Counted from the first letter of the stretch, positions 8,275 through 18,079 are shown. The stretch: 64,000 nucleotides of DNA from Balneolaceae bacterium (GCA_034521495.1 JAXHMK010000004.1:186001-250000); one strand, 5' to 3'. A program made the numbers and translations. Notes: generated from the sequence alone by a model not told the origin.

Positions 8275-9402
8275 CTAAAAGTAATACATCGCTCTTAGTG
8301 AACTTATCACAGGGCTGGTATCGGTTAGATCGCCTGGTCTGTCGGTTACATCTACAAATATCACATTCAGCATAAACCGCAAATTGGCTGCAGCGTAGTG
8401 GTTTAATGCAACTGTAATATTGCGTTGTTTACCTCCGATGTAGTTTGAATCATTCAAATCCATGTAACTGAGACGTGCACCAATCTCCCATGCGCCTGTT
8501 TGATTGTCGAGCTTCACTCCATCAAAAGTACCGTCCGAATACGTTCGTTTTCCGCCGAAAATGTAACTGCTTTGCAGATGCCATCCTCCAAATGTCGGAT
8601 TTCCAGCCGATTTCAAATCCACATTAACTTGCAAATATTCGGCTGCAAGCGAAAAGGAACCCAGAAGATAAGCCGCCTCCAGCCCCTTTTTTAAAGTACT
8701 GTTTAGATTGGGGTTTTCAATAGCCAGGCTGATTAACGCTTTGCCGCCTTTGCTGTCGCGCGCTTCCGGGCGGTCACTAAATTTTATGGACCTGTTATCT
8801 TTCAGATCCTCATAGACAACAGAACCGCCCAAATGAACTGTTCCGCCTGCAAGTTTGGGAGTATAAATTCCCCGCAGAGCAATGCCAAGCGGCATATCCC
8901 CTTCTATACTGCTCTTTTCACCGAGAGCACGACCAAAAATCATGCTCTTCATACCTCCATGACTGCCGGAATATTCATATGCAATGCCCATCCGCCAGGC
9001 ATCGGTTATGATATTGCTGTTTGCGGCACGTTCAATAAACGTGATGTTGTTTGAGCTTGTCAACTCATTGAGACCTTGCGGAACTTTGAACTGTCCAAGC
9101 CAAAGACGGCCGCCGTGATTAAACGACCGTCGAAGTCGAAAATCATTTGGGCTTACATCGCCCTCGGCAAAATCCACCTCAATTCGGCCGTCCCATTTTT
9201 CCAGCAAACTGCCGTTAACTCCTATGCGTGCACGCCGGTTGTTAAACCCATTGCTGAATTCATCCGTATCATCCAAACCCCAAAATGCGTCCATGTGCAG
9301 GCGTCCCCTGAGTTCAAAGTCCTGAGCATTCAATACAGGTGTCAAAATTAATAAAGAAAAAAATGTCAATAGTGCACATACACAGAGTACTTTTCTTTTC
9401 AT
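8275..9402 (-). CDS. Phosphate-selective (OprO/OprP-like) outer-membrane porin
   Basis: 375 residues with an N-terminal signal peptide (basic M-K-R-K, hydrophobic core, A-Q-D cleavage region near residue 27). The mature part has many alternating-hydrophobicity strands and ends in aromatic Y-Y-F, the outer-membrane insertion signal. Motifs such as R-R-A-R-I-G-V-N-G and the early F-E-L-R-G-R-L-H-M-D-A are typical of the OprP/OprO family, which forms trimeric anion channels. It is convergent with the ars operon and in the same direction as the Na/phosphate cotransporter at 9511-11254. A role in phosphate (and accidentally arsenate) entry is inferred from family and context; substrate specificity is not proven. 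Confidence 0.8.
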   Translation of the reverse strand: MKRKVLCVCALLTFFSLLILTPVLNAQDFELRGRLHMDAFWGLDDTDEFSNGFNNRRARIGVNGSLLEKWDGRIEVDFAEGDVSPNDFRLRRSFNHGGRLWLGQFKVPQGLNELTSSNNITFIERAANSNIITDAWRMGIAYEYSGSHGGMKSMIFGRALGEKSSIEGDMPLGIALRGIYTPKLAGGTVHLGGSVVYEDLKDNRSIKFSDRPEARDSKGGKALISLAIENPNLNSTLKKGLEAAYLLGSFSLAAEYLQVNVDLKSAGNPTFGGWHLQSSYIFGGKRTYSDGTFDGVKLDNQTGAWEIGARLSYMDLNDSNYIGGKQRNITVALNHYAAANLRFMLNVIFVDVTDRPGDLTDTSPVISSLRAMYYF

Positions 9403-9510
9403 CTGATCTAATTTTTAATAACGGCTTTTTTAAAAAATATCCTGAATAAACTCACTAATAAGTGAGTAAAAAATGATTCAAATATTCCTGACTATAGCTG
9501 ATAAACAGAC

Positions 9511-11254
9511 TTATCGGCCTACAAGCATTTCGGAATGGGTTTTCAATTTTCTGCCGGCCAACGCTTCCTGTACGTTAAATATATGATCACCAATTTTTTC
9601 GAGACGGGTAATGTAATCGAGGAAAATAACACCGGCTTGAGACGTATAAACACCCTGTTCCAGGCGCCGATAGTGAGCATCCTTCATCTTATCACGCGTA
9701 TCATTGATCTCGTTTTCCAGCTCAACCGCCGCTTCAAGATCTACATTTAGCTCGCCGTTTACATTCTCCATATTTTCGCGCATCAGCTTTACTGCTTTTA
9801 GAACCACATCAAGGTAATCACTTACTTCCATCACGGCATCTTTTGGCAGTGCCACCTCAAGCTCCATCATATCCTCAAACGTTTTGGACATTTGATAATA
9901 CAGATCGCCAATTCTCTCCAAATCGTTAACCATACTGTGCATAGCCCGGACTTTTCGGGTAGCATCATCAGAAAGATTTGCACTGGATATCTTGGTCAGA
10001 TAGTCCGAAACCTCAAGTTCAATGTTATCGGTAATCTGCTCGCGTTTTGCAATCTTTTCCAGAAATTTCTCCTGCTTTTTCTGTTTTCTGAAAAAGAGTC
10101 CGGAGAAGCTATAGTGCATTTTTTCAACCAGTTTTCCAAAGAGCTCTATCTCTTTATGGGCCTGTGCAATAGAAAGTTCGGGTGAAGACATTAACCCCGA
10201 AGAGATATATTGCAGGCGGAACGCCTTGTCGGATTTGTCTTTATCTTTTTGGACGCGTTCTACAAAGCGCACAATAGCGGGAACAAAACCGATCAACAGC
10301 AATAACATTTAAAATATTGAAGGTGGTGTGAAATAACGACAAACCCAGAGTTGCTGAAGCTCTGGCCTCTTGCGAATTTCCAAAAATTGAGCCCGAAGCC
10401 GGATCAAAATAGAGCATGGCTGCATCAATTCCCTGCAGAAACGGATTGATCAGAAAGAGCATCCATAAAACCCCTATAATGTTGAATATAAAATGAAATC
10501 TCGCTGCCCGTTTTGCATGCACATTTCCAACAATCGCGGCAATATTTGCTGTTACTGTTGTTCCTATATTTTCCCCAAGAATCATAGCGGCGGCGATTGG
10601 AAAATTGATCCACCCTTCAAAGAGCATTACAAGCGTAATAGTGGTTGCTGCAGAAGATGATTGGGTCAATAGTGTAAGAGCTGTTCCAATAAACACAAAA
10701 AGTATAATCGATAATACTCCAAATTCAGTGAATGAGTCAAGAGCGGCAAACATTTCGGGATTGTCCTGGATATTGGGAACGGCATTTTTGATAAACTCCA
10801 GCCCAATAAAAAGTATCCCGAAACCAATCATGGATTCAGCCAGGTTTCGAAGTTTTTCCTTACCAAAAAACAAAAATGGAAAGAAAACGCCAATCAGGCT
10901 TACAGCTATGGGGGTAATCTGCATTTTGAATCCAAAAACAGAAACCATCCATGCTGTTACAGTGGTGCCTATATTGGCCCCCATAATCACACCGGTGGAC
11001 TCCACAAGAGTGAGCAATCCTGCATTTACAAAACTAACCACCATTACGGTAGTTGTTGTAGAAGACTGGGTGATTGTTGTTGCACCAAATCCTGTTAAGA
11101 GGCCTCTGAACCGGCTGGTAGTCATTCCCTTAAGAATGGATCGAAGACGGGAACCTGCAACTTTCTGTAATCCTTCGCTAAAGACTTTCATTCCATAAAT
11201 GAAAATCCCGAGAGCTCCAATAAGTTGTAGAAAATCAAAAAAAGAGTAGGTCAT
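9511..11254 (-). CDS. Na+/phosphate cotransporter with C-terminal PhoU-like domain (one frameshift)
   Basis: The N-terminal half (11254 to about 10300) is a NptA/YjbB-type transporter with two inverted repeats marked by T-Q-S-S-T-T-T-T and T-Q-S-S-S-A-A-T-T, the sodium and phosphate site motifs, and G-A-N-I-G-T-T-V-T-A. The C-terminal ~250 residues (10308 to 9511) are a cytoplasmic PhoU-like helical domain. The two parts lie in different frames; the join is at about 10290-10305, where F-N-I-L-N-V should run into L-L-I-G-F-V-P-A. A single missing base explains it. The adjacent OprP-like porin suggests a joint phosphate-uptake unit. Export of phosphate is also reported for some family members. 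Confidence 0.85.
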
Positions 11255-11400
11255 ATAACGACTATCACAAACAAAAAATCAAAACGGCATCACAATATCA
11301 GTAATATTTTTGCAACTGTAAATGCACGTTTGCCTCTGAACAGATTTTTCAAGCCGCCAGGTATTTATACCTAAATTTGTTTACCGGTAAAGGCATTATA

Positions 11401-11560
11401 AGAAGGCTTTGCAAAACTCTGACCGTCATCCTGAACCTGTCTGCCGAAGCTTAGCGCAGGCAGGCTTGATTCAGGATCTCCAGATACTGGCAATAAAGAC
11501 GAATGGAGAATTTCAATCGAGTTCAGATTGACCAATTACCACGGTTTTGCAAAGCCCTCT
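11401..11560. mobile_element. MITE-like element, copy 1 (160 bp, with nested hairpin)
   Basis: The ends are inverted repeats: AGAAGGCTTTGCAAAAC at the left and GTTTTGCAAAGCCCTCT at the right, matching in 15 of 17 positions. The element is flanked by a 3-base direct repeat, ATA (11398-11400 and 11561-11563). It has no coding capacity. A second copy lies at 27313-27443. Copy 1 has about 29 extra bases (around 11436-11464) that themselves form a hairpin with CCTG/CAGG arms, apparently a nested insertion. The gap 11255-11570 holds nothing else. Confidence 0.7.
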
Positions 11561-11572
11561 ATAATTGATTTT

Positions 11573-12571
11573 TCATTCCTTTTCCCAAATCATGACCGTA
11601 CGGTTTCCGTGCGAATCGACGGAGCCGCGAAACATCCCGGCGGTATTCATTTTCATTGATATATTTCCTTCATAATCCACCCCGATAAACCCTGCATCAC
11701 CGGGATTGAGTCGTTCGGTCAACAGAAATTCCATCGCCTTATCGAGGCTTGTATCATTAAATTCCATATAATTCGCAATGGTATTTGCAGATACATTTCG
11801 CATGATCTGCTCGCCCCAGCCGGTTGCCGAAATAGCCGCCACATGATTGGCAAATGTCCCGGAGCCAATAATCGGTACATCTCCCACACGCCCGAACTGT
11901 TTATTGGTCATGCCCCCGGTTGATGTTGCCGCTGCGAGTTTTCCATCCATATCTAATGCAACTGCTCCAACGGTTCCATATTTAAACTCATCGGGAATAG
12001 CCTTTTCTTTTCTGATATTTGATTGCTCTTGAGCTCTTTGCCATTGCTCGTAGCGGCGTTGGGTATCATAATAGTGGTTCTCAACTCGTTCCACTCCGGT
12101 TTGGTCAGCAAACTCTTCAGCCCCTTCACCCGAAAAGAAGATATGCCGGGAGTTGGTCATCACTTTGCGAGCAAGTGATATTGGATTTTTTATTGTGGTA
12201 ACGCCCGTAATTGCACCGGCGGCCAGTGTGCTCCCATCCATAATGGCTGCATCCAATTCATGGTTTCCCTCGCTTGTGTACACCGCACCTCTTCCTGCGT
12301 TGAACAGCGGATTATCTTCCAGAACTCTCACTGTCAACTCAACGGCATCCAGTGCAGAGCCACCCTCACTCAACACCTTTTCACCAACAGATAGTGCCTC
12401 CTCCAATCCATCATAATACAGTTGTTTGATTGAATCGGGCATCTCTTTTGAAATGACACCCGCACCACCGTGCAAAGCCAGCGACCATTTCGTTTCTTGA
12501 GCAATTGTGGTTTGATTCAGTCCGCTAAAAAGAAGCATAACTACTGCACACAAAAATAGAATCGTTCTCAT
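11573..12571 (-). CDS. Exported isoaspartyl peptidase / L-asparaginase (Ntn hydrolase)
   Basis: About 332 residues. The ATG at 12571 gives a clean signal peptide (M-R-T-I-L-F-L-C, hydrophobic core, I-A-Q-E cleavage); an upstream ATG at 12625 would add 18 residues and spoil it. The family marker L-A-L-H-G-G-A-G-V begins the mature protein. The autocatalytic cleavage site and nucleophile is the Thr in Y-G-T-V-G-A-V-A-L-D, followed by T-S-T-G-G-M-T-N-K and G-S-G-T-F-A. It cleaves isoaspartyl dipeptides and, more weakly, asparagine, probably in the periplasm. It appears monocistronic. Confidence 0.92.
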   Translation of the reverse strand: MRTILFLCAVVMLLFSGLNQTTIAQETKWSLALHGGAGVISKEMPDSIKQLYYDGLEEALSVGEKVLSEGGSALDAVELTVRVLEDNPLFNAGRGAVYTSEGNHELDAAIMDGSTLAAGAITGVTTIKNPISLARKVMTNSRHIFFSGEGAEEFADQTGVERVENHYYDTQRRYEQWQRAQEQSNIRKEKAIPDEFKYGTVGAVALDMDGKLAAATSTGGMTNKQFGRVGDVPIIGSGTFANHVAAISATGWGEQIMRNVSANTIANYMEFNDTSLDKAMEFLLTERLNPGDAGFIGVDYEGNISMKMNTAGMFRGSVDSHGNRTVMIWEKE

Positions 12572-12634
12572 TTTATTTGATCCGGTTTGAGGAAAATTGA
12601 TAGTTGAAAATAGACGAAGATCCATAGAAAAGAA

Positions 12635-12663
12635 AAACCCGGCTCTTTTTCTGAACCGGGTTT
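12635..12663 (-). terminator. Rho-independent terminator of the NfeD-slipin operon
   Basis: AAACCCGG at 12635-12642 pairs with CCGGGTTT at 12656-12663. Read on the minus strand the stem is followed by a T-rich run, so it should end transcription coming from nfeD and the slipin gene. It lies about 290 bases beyond the slipin stop. Confidence 0.55.
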
Positions 12664-12689
12664 AGAAAGTATTTACACTGGCATTATTC

Positions 12690-12830
12690 AAATAGCGCAA
12701 GCGTCTCGCTTGTGCTCAAGCCATTGTAAAGGGCACAAGTGTGGACACTTGCGCCATCCCGAGTATTTATCCATTGACTTTATTCAAGATGGCGCAAACG
12801 TCCTCGTTTGTGCCCCTGCGTTGCTGGAAT
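12690..12830. repeat. Cluster of GCGCAAGCG/CGCTTGTGC palindromic repeats
   Basis: This gap contains at least three units of a family built on ATAGCGCAAGCG followed by its imperfect complement CGCTTGTGCT, near 12694, 12733 and 12788. Units of the same family recur near 18100, 21430, 21530 and 63046. They can fold as small hairpins and resemble REP elements. No gene is visible. Confidence 0.65.
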
Positions 12831-12950
12831 GTTAGAATGGTCACGAGCGGGTCAACTACGCTAAAGCTTTATACCTATTTAGCGGTTCAAATTAAATAAC
12901 TTTATTTCTTTAGCTGATCCAAATCACTCTTGGACTATCTATTTGCTATT

Positions 12951-13719
12951 CTACTCTTTCTTCTTCGGCCGGAACGACTCAAGAAAGTCCATCGGCAGCG
13001 GCAGGAATGCAAATGTGGCATTTTCTTCGCTGATTTCATTCATCGTCTGCAGGAAGCGCAAGCTGAAGAGCCGTTGGTGTTTTCTCAATCATTTCACCGG
13101 CCTCAACCAGTTTCGTGGCAGCTTCAAATTCACCTTGTGCATTAATCACTTTCGCACGCCGGTCACGTTCTGATTCAGCCTGCCGTGCCATCGCTCGTTT
13201 CATGCTTTCAGGCAGAATTACATCCCGCACCTCAACAGAAACCACTTTCACTCCCCATGGGTCTGTTTGCTTGTCAATAATGTCCTGGATTTTTTTATTG
13301 ATTTTTTCCCGTTCGGCAAGAATTTCATCCAGTTCAAACTGACCAATTACACTTCGCAGTGTTGTTTGTGCCAGCATGGAGGTAGCCGCTATATATCGTT
13401 CTACCTGGATCACCGCTTTTTCGGCATCCACAACGCGGAAGAATGTAATAGCATCCACGTTTACCGTAACATTATCTTTGGTAATTGCTTCCTGCTTGTC
13501 CACATTGATTGTTAAGACCCGCAGGTCTACTCTTTCTATCTTATCAATAAAGGGAATCAGTATGATGAATCCCGGTCCTTTTGTGCTTTGATATTTACCA
13601 AGCCGGAAGATTACTCCGCGTTCATATTCCCTCAAAATTTTGAACATTTGGGGAAGAAACACCGAGAGGAAAATCACAATGGTGATTACCCAGACTAATG
13701 TATTGGTAAGAGATTCCAT
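12951..13719 (-). CDS. Slipin (SPFH/stomatin-like membrane protein), one frameshift
   Basis: An SPFH-domain protein with an N-terminal membrane segment (residues ~8-26), then the typical E-R-G-V-I-F-R-L-G-K and P-G-F-I-I-L-I-P. The uninterrupted frame stops after 227 residues at 13036. The expected C-terminus continues in the next frame (L-R-F-L-Q-T-M-N-E-I, later F-L-P-L-P-M) to a stop at 12951. The shift, consistent with one extra T, is at about 13045-13055. The full product would be about 255 residues, the usual slipin length. It starts 35 bases after nfeD; slipin-NfeD pairs are a conserved partnership in membrane microdomain organisation. Confidence 0.88.
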
Positions 13720-13753
13720 ATTAAGCTCCTTTTTTTTATTTGATTATATCTGA

Positions 13754-15103
13754 TTATACATTTTCCGTTTCATCGATATTCTTTTCGTGGGTGGGTTCTA
13801 CAAATACCCTCAATCCCTGAAATTCTACAATTTTGCATGGCTCGCCTTCTTTCAGTTCATGCTCGCTTTCGGCTGTCCAATATTCACCATCAAAAAAGAC
13901 ACGTCCGGGCTGATTGGGCTGAATCGAATCGACCACTTCAACAGTTTTTCCAACAGTAGATTCCAACCCTGACCGCGGTGGATTGAAAAGAGATTTAATC
14001 CCATAAGTTACAATCCATCCAAAAAATGCTACCGTTAATAGCGTTGCAGGAACCAGCCAGAATAACGAGATCTGCATCTCGTCGGGTAAGTCCTGGAAAA
14101 GCATCAATGCCCCCAGGAAAAATGAGACTGCCCCGCCGGATAAAAGAATACCAAAAGTTGGCGTAAATGCTTCCGCAACAAATAAGATAATTGCCAGTCC
14201 AATCAATAGAAAACCGGCCAGGTTAATTGGCATGGCGGCTACTCCATATAAAAGGAGAATTAACGCAATCACACCGGAAACCCCGGGTACAATTGCACCG
14301 GGATTGGTCACCTCGCCAATAATCCCGTAGATGGCTACCATCGTTAAGATCAGCATGACCTCCGGTCGCAATAAAAAACTAAAAAACTGCTCGGCCAGGG
14401 TTTCATCAATCCGGCTGATGGTGGCATTTTGAGTATTTAAAACCCGATCTCCAATCTCCATACCATTCATTTGAACCAGCAGGTCATCCAGGTCATTAGC
14501 CATAATATCAATCACATTCAGTTCAAGGGCTTCATCCGAAGTGATAGATGCCCCGTCGCGAACGGCCGACTTTGCCCACTCTGTGTTCCTTTCTCGTTCG
14601 CTGGCAATCGATTCAATGAAACTTTCCGAGTAGTTAAAAATCTTTTTCTGAGCCACGGTATCCATCTCTCCGCCTCCCATGGAAATGGGCGATGCCGCAC
14701 CAATATTGGTGGCCGGTGCCATAGCCGCTACATGAGCCGCCAGCGTTATAAACGTTCCCGCACTTCCTGCATTCGCTCCACTTGGCGAAACATAAACCAC
14801 CGTGGGATGATCTGTGCCCAACAACTCCTGAACAATATCCTGTGTTGAATCGAGAAGTCCGCCGGGAGTATCGAGTTCAATAATGAGAGCTTCATCCCCG
14901 TTCTCAACAGACTGCCGAATGCTTCGGGTGATGTATTGCGTAACCGTTGGGCCAATGGTCCCCTCCACACGAATAACGCTAACCGAAGGCTGCTGATTCG
15001 TCTCATCTATAGCTAATGAATCAACTTGAGTTGAATCTTGCAGGGCCAAAAAAATACCCGCGAAAAAAAGTGTAACTGCCAATAAGAATTTATTTGATCT
15101 CAT
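13754..15103 (-). CDS. nfeD: NfeD-type membrane protease (ClpP-like serine protease plus NfeD domains)
   Basis: A 449-residue long-form NfeD. After a signal sequence comes a ClpP/SppA-like protease domain with I-E-L-D-T-P-G-G and the catalytic Ser in A-N-A-G-S-A-G-T-F-I (about residue 113). About four transmembrane segments follow (residues ~245-375). The C-terminus is a small OB-fold domain (G-R-V-F-F-D-G-E-Y-W). Family members cleave hydrophobic stretches of slipin-like partners, and the slipin gene follows directly in the same operon. The frame is intact, unlike its partner. Confidence 0.92.
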   Translation of the reverse strand: MRSNKFLLAVTLFFAGIFLALQDSTQVDSLAIDETNQQPSVSVIRVEGTIGPTVTQYITRSIRQSVENGDEALIIELDTPGGLLDSTQDIVQELLGTDHPTVVYVSPSGANAGSAGTFITLAAHVAAMAPATNIGAASPISMGGGEMDTVAQKKIFNYSESFIESIASERERNTEWAKSAVRDGASITSDEALELNVIDIMANDLDDLLVQMNGMEIGDRVLNTQNATISRIDETLAEQFFSFLLRPEVMLILTMVAIYGIIGEVTNPGAIVPGVSGVIALILLLYGVAAMPINLAGFLLIGLAIILFVAEAFTPTFGILLSGGAVSFFLGALMLFQDLPDEMQISLFWLVPATLLTVAFFGWIVTYGIKSLFNPPRSGLESTVGKTVEVVDSIQPNQPGRVFFDGEYWTAESEHELKEGEPCKIVEFQGLRVFVEPTHEKNIDETENV

Positions 15104-15557
15104 ATCAGGATAATTGAAATCTTACTTTATTGGTTCCATATTAAGGTCAATCATTTTAAATCTCTATCTATAATATACAATCTTTTAGCCGGATACGTGA
15201 TTTCATACTGGCTGATCCTAATTTTAGTTTTGCCCAAAACGTTTCAAGAAGGCTTTACAAATAATTTTTCATGGATGCATTTGATGACAGATTTTTTGCA
15301 TTTCAATAACCAATCCATTCACATTTTACCCACCAAACCTTCCCAAAGGAAGGGTAAGCATTTGCTTTATGCCCGGCATAATGAAGTGGCATCTCATTAC
15401 TTATAAAATGGATTGATCCCAATTTTGTGATCCATTGTTTCGATGATTATCAACCAGTTATTTTGAATGGTTTAGGCAGTTCTGCCTGATTTAAAGAATT
15501 TGTGATCAATCAAAAAAAACATTTGCATTTTATTTTCCATACAGCGAATTTTCAGTC
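15104..15557. other. Upstream region of the arg operon
   Basis: No gene is visible. A CTTCCC-AAAGG-AAGGG hairpin lies near 15339-15355. A possible Bacteroidota-type promoter is TTTG at 15499-15502 with A-A-C-A-T-T-T-G at 15518-15525, close to the TAnnTTTG consensus and about 30 bases before the leader-peptide ATG. The promoter call is weak, but its position fits a transcript carrying the attenuator. Confidence 0.35.
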
Positions 15558-15620
15558 ATGAAAAATTCTACACACATACAGTCTGCTAATCTTCGCCGTC
15601 GCCGCCCATTGGGCGTGTGA
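15558..15620 (+). CDS. argL: Arginine leader peptide of the argFGH operon (20 aa)
   Basis: A 20-codon ORF whose codons 13-16 are four consecutive Arg codons (CGC CGT CGC CGC), in the context N-L-R-R-R-R-P-L-G-V-stop. It starts at ATG 15558, ends 41 bases before an intrinsic terminator, and lies 158 bases upstream of argF. That is the layout of ribosome-mediated attenuation. With scarce arginyl-tRNA the ribosome would stall on the Arg run and change RNA folding so that the terminator does not form. CTACACAC at 15568-15575 and GTGTGTAG at 15626-15633 are perfectly complementary and flank the Arg codons, giving an alternative structure. The gene symbol is descriptive. Confidence 0.75.
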   Translation: MKNSTHIQSANLRRRRPLGV

Positions 15621-15660
15621 TAATAGTGTGTAGTTTCGGCTACTAAAGAACTTATCGCAA

Positions 15661-15691
15661 GCCCGCTCAAATATACTGAGCGGGTTTTTTT
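15661..15691 (+). terminator. Attenuator terminator upstream of argF
   Basis: CCCGCTCA at 15662-15669 pairs with TGAGCGGG at 15677-15684 around a 7-base loop and is followed by seven T residues (15685-15691), a textbook intrinsic terminator on the plus strand. No gene other than the leader ORF precedes it on this strand, so it must act on the transcript that continues into argF. Confidence 0.85.
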
Positions 15692-15778
15692 ATGTGCATC
15701 CGAAACGCTTTTCAACTCTCAAATGCACCCTTCGAGTTCTTCAATCCAAACCATTTACAACCATAACGAACCATAATC

Positions 15779-16753
15779 ATGAAACATTTACTAACAATCG
15801 GCGAATTAGACCCCGATCAAGTGCAAGGCATTCTTGATTTAAGTCTACAGTTGCAGAAACAATCGCCACAAATACTACAAGGAAAAAACATCGCTTTTGT
15901 TTTTGAAAAACCATCCCTGAGAACCAAAGTTGGAGCGGAGGTAGCCATCAATCATTTAGGCGGAAACGTTGTGGATGTGGACGGCGACCTGATGTTCTCC
16001 AGCAGCAAAGCCGTACCCTTTAGTTTCCGGGAATCTCTTTATGATGCCATGAAAAACGTATCTCAGTGGTGTGATGCCATATTTGCCCGGGTTTATTCAC
16101 ACAGTACTCTCGAAAAAATGAAACAGTATGGAGTTATACCGGTCGTGAATGCTCTGTGTGATCTTCACCACCCCATGCAGGCGCTGGCAGATATTCTAAC
16201 CATTCAGCAGAATTTTGGGAAGAATGAAAAGATAAATCTTACCTTTGTGGGAGATGCAAATAATGTTGCCCTTTCACTCTCAGAAGTAATGCTCTATTTT
16301 GGCCATAATATTACATTTACCGGACCTGAAAATTATGGGTGGGATGATGAAAAAATCGAGTACTTTTCAAAGCTATCGTCTGAATACGGCGGTTCTTTTC
16401 AGGTAGAAGATGATCCCAAAAAAGCTGTTTTTAATTCGGATGTGGTATACACCGATACATTTATTTCAATGGGACAAGAGCATATGTATGAAGAAAAAAT
16501 TAAGCATTTCGAAGAATACCAGGTAAATGAGGAACTCTTTTCGCAAGCGAAAGAGGAGGCGGGATTTATGCACTGCCTGCCTGCCCACCGGGGCGTGGAA
16601 GTAACGGATGATGTGATAGATCACAAAAATTCCTGGGTCTATCAGCAGGCCAAGAACCGAATGATTGTATCAAAAGGAGTTTTTACAGCTCTTTTATACC
16701 CAACTCTGCTTTCAGGTAAAGACACGCTCAGTTCGCTTAAAGCCAAATTTTAA
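15779..16753 (+). CDS. argF: Ornithine carbamoyltransferase
   Basis: 324 residues, the normal size of OTCase. It joins carbamoyl phosphate and ornithine to give citrulline in the cytosol. The carbamoyl-phosphate site motif S-L-R-T is at about 51-54 (K-P-S-L-R-T-K). The H-P-M-Q motif is in D-L-H-H-P-M-Q-A-L-A-D, the ornithine-side S-M-G is in T-F-I-S-M-G-Q-E, and the catalytic H-C-L-P is in M-H-C-L-P-A-H-R-G. The last motif has A-H-R-G rather than the V-R-R-N of Bacteroides succinylornithine enzymes, so a true OTCase is favoured. First enzyme of argFGH, 45 bases before argG, and controlled by the upstream attenuator. Confidence 0.92.
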   Translation: MKHLLTIGELDPDQVQGILDLSLQLQKQSPQILQGKNIAFVFEKPSLRTKVGAEVAINHLGGNVVDVDGDLMFSSSKAVPFSFRESLYDAMKNVSQWCDAIFARVYSHSTLEKMKQYGVIPVVNALCDLHHPMQALADILTIQQNFGKNEKINLTFVGDANNVALSLSEVMLYFGHNITFTGPENYGWDDEKIEYFSKLSSEYGGSFQVEDDPKKAVFNSDVVYTDTFISMGQEHMYEEKIKHFEEYQVNEELFSQAKEEAGFMHCLPAHRGVEVTDDVIDHKNSWVYQQAKNRMIVSKGVFTALLYPTLLSGKDTLSSLKAKF

Positions 16754-16798
16754 TGGATATAACACAAATTTAAACTCACTCAATACTGAATCAAAAAA

Positions 16799-18079
16799 AT
16801 GGAACAAGAAACCACTTATAAAAAAGTAGCCTCACACGAAGCAGAAAAAGGAACTTTTAATACGTGTCTGCTTCTCTACTCCGGCGGCCTCGATACCAGC
16901 GTAATGCTGAAATGGATCCAGGAGGAGTATGAATGTGATGTGATTGCACTGACTATCAATATTGGCCAAACGGCTGATAACCTCGATGCCATCAAAAAGA
17001 AAGCCCTTAAACTGGGTGCAAAAGATGTAATTGTATATGATGCGAAAGAGGAGTTTGCCGAACTCTGCACCGAAGCGGTAAAAGCCAATGCCGACTACCA
17101 GGGCGGATATGCACTCGGTTGTCCGCTGGGCAGGGTGATGATCTCCCAACTGGCCGTTCAATTCGCTTCTGAATATGGATGTGAAGTCATTGCACACGGA
17201 TGCACCGGAAAAGGAAATGACCAGGTTCGGTTTGAAAGTTACATCACTACGCTGAATCCCGAACTAAAAATCATTGCGCCGGTTAGAGAATGGGGCATGG
17301 GCCGCGAAGAGGAGATTGCGTATGCACATGAGAACGGAATTCCTGTCGATCAATCCAAAAAATCACCTTATTCCTATGATGAAAATATGTGGGCCAATAC
17401 AGGTGAGGGAGGAGAGATTGAAAACCCCGAATTGATACCACCCCTCGAAAACATTTTGAAATGGGCGAATACTCCTCAAAATGCACCTGATGAAGATGAA
17501 CTCGTTGAGATTGAATTTGAAAACGGAGCGCCGATTGCTCTGAATGGTGTTCAACAGGAGAAAAAAGATCTCATTCAAACACTGAATGAAATTGGTGGTA
17601 AACATGGCGTTGGTGTTTTTCACCTGATTGAGGACCGGGTTGTGGGACTGAAGGTGCGTGGAGTTTATGAAAATCCGGCTGCACACATTTTAATCCAGGC
17701 TCATAAAAACCTGGAGCAACTGGTTTCCACCAGGGAAGAGAATGAACTGAAAACGCTAATGGATCAGAAGTGGGCGTACCTCGTTTACGGAGCCAAATAT
17801 TTTGAACCGGTTGTGGATAATATCCGGGCGTACATCAACGAACAGAACAAAAAAGTGACCGGTACGGTGAAGGTTCGGCTCTATAAAGGAAATTGTGATG
17901 TGGTTGCACTTTCATCTCCCTATTCCTTGTTTGATGAAAACCTGGCGACGTTTAACAAGTCCGCCGCGTTTAACCAAAACGCATCCTCCGGCTTTATTGA
18001 ACTGTGGAATCTGCCACAAAAAACGGCGTACCAGCTGAAGCAGACTGTGAAGAAGGCAGAACGCAAAAGTGAAAAGTGA
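16799..18079 (+). CDS. argG: Argininosuccinate synthase
   Basis: 426 residues. It condenses citrulline with aspartate at the expense of ATP to form argininosuccinate. The N-type ATP pyrophosphatase P-loop Y-S-G-G-L-D-T-S is near residues 27-34. Other family signatures are A-H-G-C-T-G-K-G-N-D-Q-V-R-F-E and the S-P-Y-S-Y-D-E-N substrate-loop region. The N-terminal ~20 residues are slightly longer than in many homologues. The frame is intact. It is the middle gene of the arg operon; a repeat-rich 322-base gap separates it from argH. Confidence 0.96.
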   Translation: MEQETTYKKVASHEAEKGTFNTCLLLYSGGLDTSVMLKWIQEEYECDVIALTINIGQTADNLDAIKKKALKLGAKDVIVYDAKEEFAELCTEAVKANADYQGGYALGCPLGRVMISQLAVQFASEYGCEVIAHGCTGKGNDQVRFESYITTLNPELKIIAPVREWGMGREEEIAYAHENGIPVDQSKKSPYSYDENMWANTGEGGEIENPELIPPLENILKWANTPQNAPDEDELVEIEFENGAPIALNGVQQEKKDLIQTLNEIGGKHGVGVFHLIEDRVVGLKVRGVYENPAAHILIQAHKNLEQLVSTREENELKTLMDQKWAYLVYGAKYFEPVVDNIRAYINEQNKKVTGTVKVRLYKGNCDVVALSSPYSLFDENLATFNKSAAFNQNASSGFIELWNLPQKTAYQLKQTVKKAERKSEK

